64,000 nt of DNA from Paenibacillus sp. FSL R7-0345 (GTDB lineage: Bacteria; Bacillota; Bacilli; Paenibacillales; Paenibacillaceae), in the NCBI RefSeq assembly GCF_038595055.1, contig NZ_CP152002.1, positions 5,314,501 to 5,378,500 on the forward strand. Direction: 5' to 3'. Positions within the stretch are counted from its first letter, which is position 1. Each line of letters opens with the position of its first letter. Positions 1-10,349 of this stretch are shown piece after piece. The notes under the pieces are model-generated. The model searched no databases. It was given only the letters and a program-made list of their open reading frames with translations, and was not told where the DNA came from. The position numbers and the translations under genes are program-made.

Positions 1-1262
1 TGGGAGCGGACTGCCAGCTGCAGCAGGCTCTGCTGCAGCTCCTGCTGCTTCTTTTGGCCACGGGCCAAAAGCTCCCGCTCCCGGGCCATCTTCTCCTGCG
101 CTGCGCCCAGCGCGCCGGAGAGCGTCCCGCTGCGCTCCAGCACAGCGGCGCGCTCCTGCCGCAGCCCGGAGAGCTCGGCTTCGAGCTCCAGCGCGCGGCG
201 GTAGGTGTCTGCGCCTTCGCGCAGCGCAGGCTCCTCCGCCAGCAACGCAGCCTGCGCCGCAGCCTCAGCTGCGGCAAGCCCAGCCGCTTCCCGCTCAGCG
301 GAAGCGGCCGTCACCTCGTGGCCCTCCGCGCGGGCCAGCCGGCTCTTCCAGGCGGCTTCTGCGCTGCGCCAGGCGGTCAGCACAGGCAGCCGCTGCTCGG
401 CTTCGTCAGCCTGGCCGAGCTTCTGCTCCAGAAGGAGGATACCCTCCTCCTGGGCAAGCAGCTCCTGCCGCTTGGCCTCGCGGCGGGTACGCTCCTCCTG
501 CAGCTCGCGGATCTTCGCGAAGCGGTCGGAGCGCTGCTGAGCTTCCTCCAGCAGCTTACGACACTCCTCCGCGCGAAGGACCGCTTCCTGCAGCCGGACT
601 TCTGCCGCTTCAACATCCGCTTTGCCGGCGCTGCCAAGCCCTTGCTGCTCAGCCTCCAGCGCGCGCAGCGCAGCCTCGTTGTCCTTGACCCTGCGGCTGA
701 GCTTCAGCGCCAGCTGGTCCCCGTACTGCTCCAGGTGGAACAGCCGCTGGAGCATCTGTCTGCGGTCGACACCCCGCAGCGACAGGAACTCGGCGAATTT
801 GCCCTGCGGCAGCACAACCGCCCGGGTAAAGTCGTCCATCTTAAGCCCGATATGCTCCTCCACGCAGCGGGTAACATCGGCCAGCTTATCGGCCAGGACA
901 TGATCACCGTCCTCCGTAAGCTCAATAAAGCGGCTGATCGTGTTGCTGACCGACTGCTCGCCGGTACGTTTGAACTTCCGTTCCACCCTGAATCGGCGGG
1001 GTCCTGCCGAGGAAACAAGCTCAAAGGTGAAAGCGACGCTAAGCTGATCTTCGGAATGGTTCATGATGCCCTGCGTACCGTTCACTGCACGCTCCACCTT
1101 GCCGTACATCGCCAGCGTTATGGCATCCAGCAGGCTGGATTTGCCGCTGCCCGTCGGACCAAAAATCCCGAACAGCCCCGTCTCGGTCAGACTGGTAAAA
1201 TCAATCTCCTGCTGCTCCCTATAGCTCTGCAGCCCGGACAGTTTTAATAGAATCGGCTTCAC
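1..1262 (-). CDS. sbcC: Exonuclease subunit SbcC, N-terminal part (cut by window edge)
   Basis: This is the large SMC-like ATPase of the SbcCD nuclease, which opens hairpins and trims protein-blocked DNA ends. Only the first ~420 residues are in the window and the frame stays open to base 1. The start is a GTG at 1262-1260, with GGAGG just upstream inside the end of sbcD. The protein opens VKPILLKLSGLQSY, with the Walker A motif GPTGSGKSS about 35 residues in. The last visible stretch is rich in Q, E, K and L, as expected for the beginning of the long coiled coil. The sbcD stop lies 1 base upstream, so the two are translationally coupled. Plus-strand open frames across this gene are shadows caused by its GC-rich composition. 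Confidence 0.93.
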   Translation of the reverse strand, partial: MKPILLKLSGLQSYREQQEIDFTSLTETGLFGIFGPTGSGKSSLLDAITLAMYGKVERAVNGTQGIMNHSEDQLSVAFTFELVSSAGPRRFRVERKFKRTGEQSVSNTISRFIELTEDGDHVLADKLADVTRCVEEHIGLKMDDFTRAVVLPQGKFAEFLSLRGVDRRQMLQRLFHLEQYGDQLALKLSRRVKDNEAALRALEAEQQGLGSAGKADVEAAEVRLQEAVLRAEECRKLLEEAQQRSDRFAKIRELQEERTRREAKRQELLAQEEGILLLEQKLGQADEAEQRLPVLTAWRSAEAAWKSRLARAEGHEVTAASAEREAAGLAAAEAAAQAALLAEEPALREGADTYRRALELEAELSGLRQERAAVLERSGTLSGALGAAQEKMARERELLARGQKKQQELQQSLLQLAVRS

Positions 1263-1263
1263 G

Positions 1264-2448
1264 TCAGCCCACCTCCCCTTCCTCCGGCTGGCGCCGGTCC
1301 TCATCTTCCGTCAGCTCCAGGAACAGCCGGATCAGTTCATCCTCCGGTTCCGCCCCGCCGGTCTGCCGCTGATAAAACTTGCGGAACAGCTCCTGGACCG
1401 GCATGCGCGAACGGGCAGTCTGTTCAAGTTCAAGCTCCATCTGCGGATATACCGGACGGATATGAATAATTCCTTCCCGTGCCTTGCGCAGACGCTGAAT
1501 ATCATTCAGCGACATCGCTTCCGTCAGCCGCAGCTCCAGATCGATAAAAGCATTAGCATCACGCCCCTCGTCGAGCCAGCTGTATACCTCCTGCAGCCCT
1601 CCGGCAGATTTCCAGTTAACCAGCGGACAGCCGCAGCTGAGGTAAATCTCCTCAAACACCGGCTCGCCTCCGGGGGCAACATCCACCATCGTTACCGACT
1701 TGGCCTGACCCGCTTCAGAAAAGCTGTAGGCCAGCGGCGATCCGCTGTAACGGATCATCCCGTCGCCTTTAACACGCTGGGCGCGGTGCAGGTGCCCGAG
1801 CGCTGTATACTGTGCGCCGCAGGACAAGGCAGACGGATCTACCGTATAAGCGCCGCCAACCTGAATCGGACGCTCCGAATCACTCTCCACACCGCCCAGC
1901 ACATAGATGTGGCTCATGGCCAGATTTACCGTCTGCGGCGTAAACTCCCGGCCCAGCAGCTTCATCAGCCTGCCTACTCTGGCGCTGTATGCGAGCCGCA
2001 GCTCGTCTTCCCCGCTCTCACCGGCAAGCAGCTCGCCCAGACGGGCTTCCGAGGGATACGGGAGGGCAGCGATTTTGGCGATTTCACCTGTCCGCACTGC
2101 ATGCACCGTTACCGGCTCCGAAGTCGGCATACCGACCAGTGTGATTCCCTGTCTGCGCACCAGCGGGGAGACGGAGGCCACGCGTTCCGGCTGGTCATGG
2201 TTACCCGAGATGACCACAAGCGGCCTGCCGCCCGCAGTCAGTCTAGCTGCCGCATCATAGAACAGCTGCTCTGCCGCCGCCGGAGGATTGACCGAATCAT
2301 AGACATCCCCCGCCATCAAAATAAGATCCGCCTGCCCGGCGTCGGCAATTTCCACCAGCTCGTCAATGAACTGCTCCTGCTCCTTCTGCCGGCTCCGGCC
2401 TTCCAGCGTACGGCCCAAGTGCCAGTCGCCTGTATGCAATATGCGCAT
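1264..2448 (-). CDS. sbcD: Exonuclease subunit SbcD
   Basis: This is the Mre11-type metallophosphoesterase subunit of the SbcCD nuclease, 394 residues. Phosphoesterase motifs appear in order: GDWHLGR at the N-terminus, AGDVYDS, SGNHDQPER, then MSHIYVLGG and LGHLHRAQ, which supply the two-metal site. I chose the ATG at 2448, giving MRILHTGDWHLG, the usual family N-terminus, with AGAGGG about 7 bases upstream. A longer version from a TTG at 2472 adds eight unlikely residues. It lies between addA (68 bases upstream) and sbcC (1 base downstream), in the addB-addA-sbcD-sbcC order typical of Bacillales, suggesting one transcript for double-strand end processing. Confidence 0.95.
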   Translation of the reverse strand: MRILHTGDWHLGRTLEGRSRQKEQEQFIDELVEIADAGQADLILMAGDVYDSVNPPAAAEQLFYDAAARLTAGGRPLVVISGNHDQPERVASVSPLVRRQGITLVGMPTSEPVTVHAVRTGEIAKIAALPYPSEARLGELLAGESGEDELRLAYSARVGRLMKLLGREFTPQTVNLAMSHIYVLGGVESDSERPIQVGGAYTVDPSALSCGAQYTALGHLHRAQRVKGDGMIRYSGSPLAYSFSEAGQAKSVTMVDVAPGGEPVFEEIYLSCGCPLVNWKSAGGLQEVYSWLDEGRDANAFIDLELRLTEAMSLNDIQRLRKAREGIIHIRPVYPQMELELEQTARSRMPVQELFRKFYQRQTGGAEPEDELIRLFLELTEDEDRRQPEEGEVG

Positions 2449-2516
2449 TTCCGCCCTCTTTTCCCCGCACAAACGCGGTATTTCATTGATCTGATATGTC
2501 AGTTCATTTAATAGAC

Positions 2517-5500
2517 TTACAGACTCACAGCATGCCCGCCGTCAAAAAAGTACAGCCAGATCTCGCTGACCTGCTCGCCTGTAATATCCTGCAGCGCTTT
2601 GCTGTACAGCTCAAGCTGGAAACGGTATTTCTCTCTTAGCCCGTCCAGCCCGCCTGTATGCTCCAGAACGGCATCTGTTTTGTAATCGACCAGGATCAGC
2701 CGCCCATTCTCGCGGAACAGACAGTCGATCACCCCCTGGATCAGCACGGCTTCTGCAAGTGCACTCCCGCCTGTCACCGGAGTTTCTGCAGCAGCCTGAT
2801 TATAGTAATCAAGCCCCTCGTAAGCCTCAACAGCCGGAACCATATAACTGAACGGCTGCTCCCTGCGCTTCCACTCGGCGTCAAGCAGTCTGCCGCCCAG
2901 CTCACTTCTAAAAAAAGCTTCCACCTCATCCAGTTCAACCGCTTCAGCCTGCTCACTGCTCAAAATGGCAACTCTGGCAAGGCGCGCCAGCGTCGCTTCC
3001 AGCACGGCACGGTCAACCGGACCATCCAGCGGAATGTGCTGCATTACCGTATGGTAGGCGGTACCGCGTTCCGCACCCGTGAGGCCGCGCTTCTCCATAA
3101 ATTTGGGACGGCGCAGATGAAGACTGTCCGCACGCGAAGCTTGTGCTGTGCCCGGCCGGTCCTTCCGTCCGCCGGCTTCAGCCCGTTCCTCCAGCAGATC
3201 AAAGGAGGGCTGGTCCTGCAGCGACAGCATCGACTTCAGCTCCGTAACCGAAGTCTTCGCCGGAATAGCGGAGGCTGCGGCCAGCGGATATTGCCATTCG
3301 AGTCTGGCGGCAATCTCCCCCGCCGATGCTGTGGAGTAGGCGGTTACCGCCTTGCCTTTGCGCAGCGCTTCGAGCACCTGCCGTTTCTCTTCATTTTTGG
3401 CTGCATCGTCTTCCGCGGCAACATGTGTACTTGAGCTTAACGCGGCTGCATTCTGCACAGAGATGCTCCAGTTGGAGCTGTCGCCGTGCAGCACTGTTGA
3501 TCCCGTTCCCTCTATACCCGCCAGCTTGCGCAGAATGGCTGCGGCGGGATGGCGGATCAGCGCCGGGCCGACCCAATCCAGATAGCTGCGGCCCCTGGCC
3601 AGCAGATGATCGGCAAGCAGCAGCTCCTCACGGCTCTGCGTTCCTGCCCACGCCGTTACGGTGCGCGATACATCCCGCAGCGTGCCGACGAGAATCATTT
3701 TGTCGCGCGGCCGGGTCAAGGCTACATAAAGCACACGCATCTCCTCAGCCAGCAGCTCCAGCCGGGACCGCCGGTTGATTGCAAGATACGGAAGGGTCGG
3801 GTAGCTGACCCGTGTCTCCCGCTCCACAAACCGCGGGCCGAAGCCCAGTTCCTTATGCATCAGGAACGGGGAGTGCAGATCCTGGCGGTTGAATTGCTTC
3901 GCCATCCCGGCGATAAAGACAACCGGGAATTCCAGTCCTTTGGACTTGTGGATTGTCATAATGTTTACTCCGCCGGTTTCTTCACCGGTTCCTGCGGCAA
4001 CCCCGAGGTCCCCCCCGTTTTCACGGAGACGGTTGATAAAGACGAGAAAGCGGAACAGGCCGCGGGCCGTGGTATCATTTTCAAACTGGACTGCCCGATC
4101 ATACAAGGCTTTGAGATTGTTCTGGCGCTGGAATCCGCCCGGCAGACCCCCGACCCATTCCAGATATCCGCTCTCCCCGTAAATACGCCAGATCAGCGTG
4201 CTCAGGCTGCCCTGGCGTGCGGCATCTCTCCAGCCCTCAAGCAGATCAAGGAAATGCTCCAGCTTCTCACGCAGCCGCGGCTGGATTGCAGAATCCGAGC
4301 CGAAGTCTGCAGAACCGGAATGTTCCAGCGCTGCCGCACTCTCTGCCTGGGCCAGAGCAGCATCAGTCCCGGTTCCGGCAGTTTGCTCTCCAGCTGCCGC
4401 TGTGAGAGCGTCATAAAAAGTACCGTTGCTGCACAGACGGACAGCAGCCAGCTCCTCCTCGGTCAAGCCGACAACCGGCGAGCGGAGCACTCCGGCCAGC
4501 GGAATGTCCTGGCTTGGGTTATCTGTAATCTGCAGCAGGGAGAGGGCAATTTCCACTTCGGTAGCCTGAAAATAACCTTTGTTCTGATCTCCGAAGGCCG
4601 GAATGCCCTCCAGACGCAGCTCTTCAATCATCAGCGGTGTCCAGATCCGGGCTGAGCGCAGCAGAATAACGATGTCCCCGTATACGACCGGACGCATCAG
4701 CTTCTGTGATTTATCATAAATCAGCAGCGGTGCGCCGCCGGTCATCCCGGTCATCTGCGAGATGCGCCGGGCGATGGCCCGTGCTTCCAGCTGCGCCGTT
4801 TCGCTCTCAATGGCCTCATTCTCCTGGACCGGGAGCTCGCCGTCTTCCCCGGATTCTTCTACCCCTCTTCCGGAGGAAGCTCCCTTGTCGATCAGCAGCA
4901 GCTCAGGGGCAAAATAAGGTACCGGCCCCTTCTCGGCCGCTCCGGGAAAGTTCGCTCCATAGACCAGCTCTGCCCGTTCATCATAACTGATCTCCGCAAC
5001 CGTCTTGTCCATAATCTGCCGGAAAACCATATTAACGGCGTTGACGACTTCCATCCGGCTGCGGAAATTGCGGGCCAAGTCAATAACCATGCCGCTTCCG
5101 GGGGCTTCTTCTCCCGCTCCAGCAGCAGCCTCATCTCCCGCTTCCGTTGCACCTGCGGAGCTGAAGCTGTTGTATTTGTCCAGGAACAACCCCGGCTCGG
5201 CGAGCCGGAACCGGTAAATGCTCTGCTTCATGTCGCCAACCATGAACCGGTTGCCCGGCGACTCGCGTGCGATCAGCCGGACAATCTCCTCCTGCACACT
5301 GTTTGTATCCTGATATTCATCGAGCAGCACCTCATCGAACTGCCCACGGTATTCCACCGCAGCATCCGAAGGAAGTGAATGGCCCGGCTGTGAATCAGGA
5401 TGACGCAGAATCTGCAGGCAGTAATGCTCCAGATCACTGAAGTCGACCAGTCCCCGGCCGGCCTTCTCCTGGCGGTAACGCTCACCGAAGGCGATAACCG

Positions 5501-6602
5501 TCTCAGCCAGCTCATGCATCAGCGGAGCCGCCTCATGCAGCTCAGCCAGAAAAGCATCTGCAGGACGCCCGAACAGTGATTTCTGCAGCTCAAGCAGGCT
5601 CTTCTTCACGTTATCACGCAGTTCCTTGACCATTTCCTGCAGCCCTGGATCGGTAGAATCCTTCCGGCAGGCCTTCAGCTTGCCGAAATAGATTTCCACA
5701 AACACATCATACAGCTCAGCCCAGAGCCGCGAGGCCAGAGCCTCCTGCATTCCTTGCACCATGGCCAGATCCTCGGCCAGATTATCCGCATACGGGGCAG
5801 GCCCGCCCGGCTGCAGGGCAATTTCCCTGGCCTGCAGCAGCTGGCTGGCAGCTCCGTCCAGCGTCAGCTTCGCTTCAGCCAGAATGCTCTGCACCCAGGG
5901 GGTCTCTCCCAGACTCTCCGTGTCCGGCAGGGCAAAATCAGCCGCAGTATCCCGCAGCCACTGATCGGGCCACGGATGACTGCGCGAAAAGTCATGCAGC
6001 CGCTGTATTAGCGCATGCACTGCATCATCGCTGCGTTCTCCGCTGAACCAGTCTGCCAGCTGCACAAATACAGGGTCTTCCTCTTCCTCATTCATTTCCC
6101 CGTATTTTTCCTCCAGGAGCTCTTCCAGCAGCTCCTGGCGCATCATTTCCGCTTCATGCTCATTCAGAATCCGGAAGCCCGGATCGATCGGGATGATCTG
6201 ATAATATCTGCGGATGACTTCCAGGCAAAAGGAATGCAGCGTTGTAATGGAAGCTCTGCCCAGCAGGGCGAGCTGGCGGCGCAGATGATCCGCCTCAGGG
6301 CTCTGCCCGCCTGCGGCGCCTTCCGTCTCCTCCAGCTTCTGTTCCAGCGCCTCACGGATCCGCTGGCGCATTTCCGAGGCAGCTGCTTTCGTGAATGTGG
6401 CGACGAGCAGCCGGTCCACGCTGAAGCCGGTTTCCGCCCGGCTGATTTTGCGGATAATCCGCTCTACCAGTACCGCCGTTTTACCTGAGCCTGCCGCAGC
6501 CGCAACCAGTATATCGTCGCCGCTCTCGGCAATTGCCCGCCACTGGTCGTCACTCCAAAAGCTGCCTTCCGGCTTCGGTTCTATTTCCGCTCTGATCCTC
6601 AC
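2517..6602 (-). CDS. addA: ATP-dependent helicase/nuclease subunit A (AddA)
   Basis: AddA is the UvrD-like helicase plus nuclease subunit of the AddAB complex, the Gram-positive counterpart of RecBCD. It resects double-strand breaks for RecA-mediated repair. At 1361 residues it is somewhat longer than the ~1230 of Bacillus subtilis. Walker A (AAAGSGKTAVLVER) is near residues 34-48. LLDEYQDTN marks helicase motif II, and MTIHKSKGLEFPVVF a later helicase motif. The C-terminal PD-(D/E)XK nuclease core is seen as LVDYKTD near residue 1310. An Ala/Gly/Ser-rich insertion around residues 740-785 probably accounts for part of the extra length. The start codon overlaps the addB stop by 4 bases, so the genes are translationally coupled. 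Confidence 0.96.
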   Translation of the reverse strand: MRIRAEIEPKPEGSFWSDDQWRAIAESGDDILVAAAAGSGKTAVLVERIIRKISRAETGFSVDRLLVATFTKAAASEMRQRIREALEQKLEETEGAAGGQSPEADHLRRQLALLGRASITTLHSFCLEVIRRYYQIIPIDPGFRILNEHEAEMMRQELLEELLEEKYGEMNEEEEDPVFVQLADWFSGERSDDAVHALIQRLHDFSRSHPWPDQWLRDTAADFALPDTESLGETPWVQSILAEAKLTLDGAASQLLQAREIALQPGGPAPYADNLAEDLAMVQGMQEALASRLWAELYDVFVEIYFGKLKACRKDSTDPGLQEMVKELRDNVKKSLLELQKSLFGRPADAFLAELHEAAPLMHELAETVIAFGERYRQEKAGRGLVDFSDLEHYCLQILRHPDSQPGHSLPSDAAVEYRGQFDEVLLDEYQDTNSVQEEIVRLIARESPGNRFMVGDMKQSIYRFRLAEPGLFLDKYNSFSSAGATEAGDEAAAGAGEEAPGSGMVIDLARNFRSRMEVVNAVNMVFRQIMDKTVAEISYDERAELVYGANFPGAAEKGPVPYFAPELLLIDKGASSGRGVEESGEDGELPVQENEAIESETAQLEARAIARRISQMTGMTGGAPLLIYDKSQKLMRPVVYGDIVILLRSARIWTPLMIEELRLEGIPAFGDQNKGYFQATEVEIALSLLQITDNPSQDIPLAGVLRSPVVGLTEEELAAVRLCSNGTFYDALTAAAGEQTAGTGTDAALAQAESAAALEHSGSADFGSDSAIQPRLREKLEHFLDLLEGWRDAARQGSLSTLIWRIYGESGYLEWVGGLPGGFQRQNNLKALYDRAVQFENDTTARGLFRFLVFINRLRENGGDLGVAAGTGEETGGVNIMTIHKSKGLEFPVVFIAGMAKQFNRQDLHSPFLMHKELGFGPRFVERETRVSYPTLPYLAINRRSRLELLAEEMRVLYVALTRPRDKMILVGTLRDVSRTVTAWAGTQSREELLLADHLLARGRSYLDWVGPALIRHPAAAILRKLAGIEGTGSTVLHGDSSNWSISVQNAAALSSSTHVAAEDDAAKNEEKRQVLEALRKGKAVTAYSTASAGEIAARLEWQYPLAAASAIPAKTSVTELKSMLSLQDQPSFDLLEERAEAGGRKDRPGTAQASRADSLHLRRPKFMEKRGLTGAERGTAYHTVMQHIPLDGPVDRAVLEATLARLARVAILSSEQAEAVELDEVEAFFRSELGGRLLDAEWKRREQPFSYMVPAVEAYEGLDYYNQAAAETPVTGGSALAEAVLIQGVIDCLFRENGRLILVDYKTDAVLEHTGGLDGLREKYRFQLELYSKALQDITGEQVSEIWLYFFDGGHAVSL

Positions 6603-9600
6603 GGCTTCTCTCCTCCTTTATTCGACAGCAGCTCCCAGACGGCATCCTTGCCCGGTTTGCCCAGATTGTTATAGCCGTTACCTTCTACCGCCTCATCGAA
6701 CTGGCAGACCGGCCGGAATGAACAGAAGGTACAAGCTGTCTCCTGCTGAATCCGGTAAGGCTGGATGGCCACATCCCCTTCGGTAATCCGCGTCCCGATC
6801 TCTGTAATATTGCTGCGTACAGAGGATAGCAGCTGTCCCCACTGCTCAGGCGTAGCCACGGATGCGCTGCTGTAGAAGCTTCCGTCACTTTTAAGCGCCA
6901 CCGGTACAATGGAGGAATACCCCTTGTCGAGGGTCGTATCCATCAGCGAGACCACCTCACGGTCGGCAGTCAGCAGCCCCTTCATTTTGAAGCGCTTGAG
7001 CAGCTCCTGTGCCGCCTGTTCCCGGTTAAGGCCGTTCGGTGACGTAAGCAAGGGATCATGTACGTGAAAATATAACGTTCCGGCCGGAAGCGCCGCCCGG
7101 CCCAGCCACTGCTCCGAATAGGTAAGCAGCACATCGAGATAGGTCAACATCTGCAGCGACAAGCCGTAATACACCTCATGCAGCCTCAGATCCTTCTGGC
7201 TCGATTTGTAGTCGATCACCCGCAGCAGCACGCCCTGCTCGCTTTCCGCCTTATCAACCCGGTCAATCCGCCCGACCACCTCCATCACACAGCCGTTAGG
7301 CAGGGTGATTCTCAGCGGCGGCAGATCTTTGCCCGGTCCAAAATCCAGCTCCAGCCCCGCGGGCTCAAAGCTGCCCCGTCGGGCATGCTCGCCTAGAATA
7401 ATCGAGGCGCGCCCGACAATATTCTTGAGCTTGCGGGAAATATATCCGTACCGTTTGGTACTCATGAGGATTTCTCCCTGCAGCAGCGGGGCAAGCTTGT
7501 CTACCGTTGCTCCGGCTTCCTTCCGGCATTCTTCGGCCGACAGGCTACCCCAGTCCTTGCCCTGTTTCTGCAGGTTTTTAGCCATGTCGCTAAGTGCCGC
7601 ATGGAACAGCTGGCCGATATCCGGTGCCTGGAGCTTATAAAGCTGGCGCTCCTTGAGCCTCAGGCCGTACGAGGCAAAATGGGAAAACGAGCAGGCCACA
7701 AATTTCTCCATCCGCGAGACGCTGCCCCGCAGCGTTGAACCGCCGTACAGCCGCAGGCTGGTCTCACGCCGCAGCGGAATCCCGCTGTTGCGGTAGAACA
7801 GCGATCCGAGCAGACGCTCCAGCGGCAGCCGCCGTTCCCGGCCCCCGCTGATGTACCAGTTGTAGGCATCCCACCATATACCGGGTATGTCAACGCCCTG
7901 TTTCCATTGACGCAGCTGCATAATCAGCATGCGCAGCGTCTGTTCAGGCTGGCCGATGAAGCCGAGATGCCGTGCTTCCCCTTCGGTATCGTCCGGCTGG
8001 ATTGTTGAAGGGAATCCGGACGTGATCTGTTCGGTCAAACCCTCAGGGAACATAACATGCAGCTGACGGATAATCTCGGAAGGCAAAAGTGCCTTGCCTT
8101 CATCATCCGCAGTCGCATAGCTGATCCACAGTCTGCAGCTGGCTGTCGTCAGCGCATTATAGACAAGGAAACGCTCGTCCAGCAGCTTGCGCGCCGCTCC
8201 CGGCGCAAGCTCCATGCCGGCATTCTCCAGCACCAGCCGCTCGCCCTCGGAAAGGATTCCGTCCTCCTTGAACTGTGCCGGTACAACTCCTTCATTGAAG
8301 CCGAGCAGAAACGCGTATTTCACGCCGGTTGTCCGGGTCCGGTCCATCGTTCCGACCAGCACCTGATCGAGAGACGGCGGTACAAGTCCCATTCTAAGTT
8401 CAGTAAGGCCGGTTTCCAGCACTCCGGCGAACAGCTCAAATTCCAGCCGTTCTCCGCCCATCATTTCAGCAATCTGGTCCAGCAGGTCAAGCACCGCATC
8501 CCACAGCTGGCTGTGTTCACGGGCAGCCGCCGGCTCACCCTGTTCAAGGGCTGCCCTACTACGCCGCTCCAGCTTGCGCGCGATATCCGTTTCCTGCAGC
8601 AGCTGATAAACGGCCGTACACAGCTCAAGACCGGTACGGCTCCGCTTGACCCGTGTCTCAAAGGCGTAGAGAGGCCCGGTGATTGCTTCACGGCAGGCTT
8701 CCATTTTTGCCAGCAGCGCCTCATCCACAACTCTGTCCCCTTCGAGCGACAGACTAGGTATCCCCTTCCACGGCTTACCGTTCGTCCAGCGGTAGCCCTG
8801 AATGCCGCAAGCCAGCACATAGTTCTCAAGCTGATCCATATCCTCACGGGTCAGGCTGCCGTCCAGCGGCAGCAGCAGGTCGGTCTTCACACAGCGGAAC
8901 ACGTCCTCGTAGCGCCAGCGCCGGCGCACAGTATCCAGCGCAGAGCGGATAAATTCCGCCAGCGGATGATGCAGCTCACTTGCCTTCCGGTCAAGGAAAA
9001 AGGGAATGCCGTAATCTTCGAATAACGGGGCAACCAGGGACTCATAGTCGCTGATATTCCGCACAAATACAGCCATTTCGCCATATCTGGCCCCTTCTTC
9101 GCGGGCCAGGCGTAGCATTTCCCGCAATGCGCCTTCTACTTCCGTTCTACGGGAGGAAGCTGCCGTTACTGACAGTTCCCTGCCAACCCGGCCGGCTTCG
9201 CCGTTCCACTTCCACCGGCGACCATAGCTCCGTTCCAGATGAGCAAGGGCCGGGCTGTCCGCAAAACGCGGCAGTACAGGAGGAGCAAGCAGCTCGTCCC
9301 AGACCTCAAGCCCCGCCTCCTCCGCCATCCCGCGCAGCTTGATATACGTAACGGCTGGGGGATGAAACAGCTCAAGCTCATGCGGCTGCAGTCCAGGCGG
9401 ATAAATCTTGTCCAGGCTCAGTGCCACCGTCACCCTGGAGGCATGCAGCATAATCTCGCGCAGCACCATAAATTCCTGGGGAGTAAAGCCATGGAAGCCG
9501 TCAACCCAGACTTCGGCGCCGCGGATATAAGAAGAATCGGGAATATGGGCGGCCAGCTCGGCCAGCCGGTCCTCTTCATCGATATATAATCCGGACATGG

Positions 9601-10120
9601 CCTGCTCCAGATCGCCGAATACAAGCTGCAGATCATCCAGCTTGCCGGCGAGAATCGGACTGCCCGGCGAAGAGTCCCGCATTCTGGACAGCTGCTCTTC
9701 CAGATCGTTTGTCCCGAGGCAGCAGCGCTTCAGCTCGGTATGCAGGCTGCTCAGCCGCTCAACAAAGCCGGGCCGGTCGCCGGATGCGCCGAACAGCTTC
9801 AGCTCGTCCTTGCGGCGGCTGATAATTTTGTAGAGCAGCATTTTTTTGCCTTCCTCGCTGATCGGCAGACCTGCGCTGCCTCCTGTTTCCTGCTTAACCC
9901 GGTAAGCCAGCCGGGAGAAGCTGAGCGTCTGGGCCCTGATGCTGCCCTTCGCTTTCCCCGTACTCAGCAGCCCCCGTTCCGCACTGAACGAGCCCTGCTC
10001 CGGCACTAACACAATCAGCGGTGCGCCGAGCGGCTCCGCTTCCAGCCGTGAGGAGACTTCCTCACATATTTTCGTAGTTTTGCCGCTGCCCGAGCGGCCG
10101 AGCAAAAAGCGTACCGTCAT
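6599..10120 (-). CDS. addB: ATP-dependent helicase/nuclease subunit B (AddB)
   Basis: AddB is the second subunit of AddAB: a nuclease with an iron-sulfur staple that recognises Chi. It has 1173 residues. Walker A GRSGSGKT sits at residues 8-15. The C-terminal nuclease core reads RVIDYKSS. The four cysteines expected for the Fe-S cluster are visible: one in FVACSFSHFA and three in CTFCSFRPVC near the C-terminus. The ATG at 10120 has AAGGGG about 9 bases upstream. It appears to be the first gene of the addB-addA-sbcD-sbcC run. Confidence 0.96.
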   Translation of the reverse strand: MTVRFLLGRSGSGKTTKICEEVSSRLEAEPLGAPLIVLVPEQGSFSAERGLLSTGKAKGSIRAQTLSFSRLAYRVKQETGGSAGLPISEEGKKMLLYKIISRRKDELKLFGASGDRPGFVERLSSLHTELKRCCLGTNDLEEQLSRMRDSSPGSPILAGKLDDLQLVFGDLEQAMSGLYIDEEDRLAELAAHIPDSSYIRGAEVWVDGFHGFTPQEFMVLREIMLHASRVTVALSLDKIYPPGLQPHELELFHPPAVTYIKLRGMAEEAGLEVWDELLAPPVLPRFADSPALAHLERSYGRRWKWNGEAGRVGRELSVTAASSRRTEVEGALREMLRLAREEGARYGEMAVFVRNISDYESLVAPLFEDYGIPFFLDRKASELHHPLAEFIRSALDTVRRRWRYEDVFRCVKTDLLLPLDGSLTREDMDQLENYVLACGIQGYRWTNGKPWKGIPSLSLEGDRVVDEALLAKMEACREAITGPLYAFETRVKRSRTGLELCTAVYQLLQETDIARKLERRSRAALEQGEPAAAREHSQLWDAVLDLLDQIAEMMGGERLEFELFAGVLETGLTELRMGLVPPSLDQVLVGTMDRTRTTGVKYAFLLGFNEGVVPAQFKEDGILSEGERLVLENAGMELAPGAARKLLDERFLVYNALTTASCRLWISYATADDEGKALLPSEIIRQLHVMFPEGLTEQITSGFPSTIQPDDTEGEARHLGFIGQPEQTLRMLIMQLRQWKQGVDIPGIWWDAYNWYISGGRERRLPLERLLGSLFYRNSGIPLRRETSLRLYGGSTLRGSVSRMEKFVACSFSHFASYGLRLKERQLYKLQAPDIGQLFHAALSDMAKNLQKQGKDWGSLSAEECRKEAGATVDKLAPLLQGEILMSTKRYGYISRKLKNIVGRASIILGEHARRGSFEPAGLELDFGPGKDLPPLRITLPNGCVMEVVGRIDRVDKAESEQGVLLRVIDYKSSQKDLRLHEVYYGLSLQMLTYLDVLLTYSEQWLGRAALPAGTLYFHVHDPLLTSPNGLNREQAAQELLKRFKMKGLLTADREVVSLMDTTLDKGYSSIVPVALKSDGSFYSSASVATPEQWGQLLSSVRSNITEIGTRITEGDVAIQPYRIQQETACTFCSFRPVCQFDEAVEGNGYNNLGKPGKDAVWELLSNKGGEKP

Positions 10121-10280
10121 TGCAGTAGACCCCTTCCGTGGCGCAGATAGAGTGCTTAAGTCCCGGCACCCTTGTTACATTCGTTCCAACATTATAGCAT
10201 ATTTGCTACTCTCGTAACAGAACGTACGTTTGCCATTGTTTTCAAATCTCAATATTTACCTGTACAGAACGAATAGAAGA

Positions 10281-10301
10281 CAGCCGCAATGCCTGCGGCT
10301 G
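10281..10301 (-). terminator. Hairpin downstream of the ABC exporter remnant
   Basis: A perfect 8-bp stem (CAGCCGCA / TGCGGCTG) with a 5-base loop lies between the decayed ABC exporter fragment and addB. It is flanked on the plus side by T-rich sequence and on the minus side by a weaker T-rich stretch. It may be the old terminator of the exporter gene. Which strand it serves is uncertain. The rest of 10121-10349 shows no gene. Confidence 0.45.
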
Positions 10302-10349
10302 TGGTCTTGTTTTGCATAAGCAAAAATATCCTGTTTTTTTTTGCAGCAG

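Noticed and set aside
54..1247. 397-codon open frame on the plus strand
   Set aside because: Runs antisense to sbcC, whose minus-strand frame has the GPTGSGKSS motif; no known protein features on the plus strand.
3549..4655. 368-codon plus-strand frame inside addA, and similar frames elsewhere in addA and addB
   Set aside because: Composition-driven shadows of GC-rich genes; no motifs and no ribosome binding sites.
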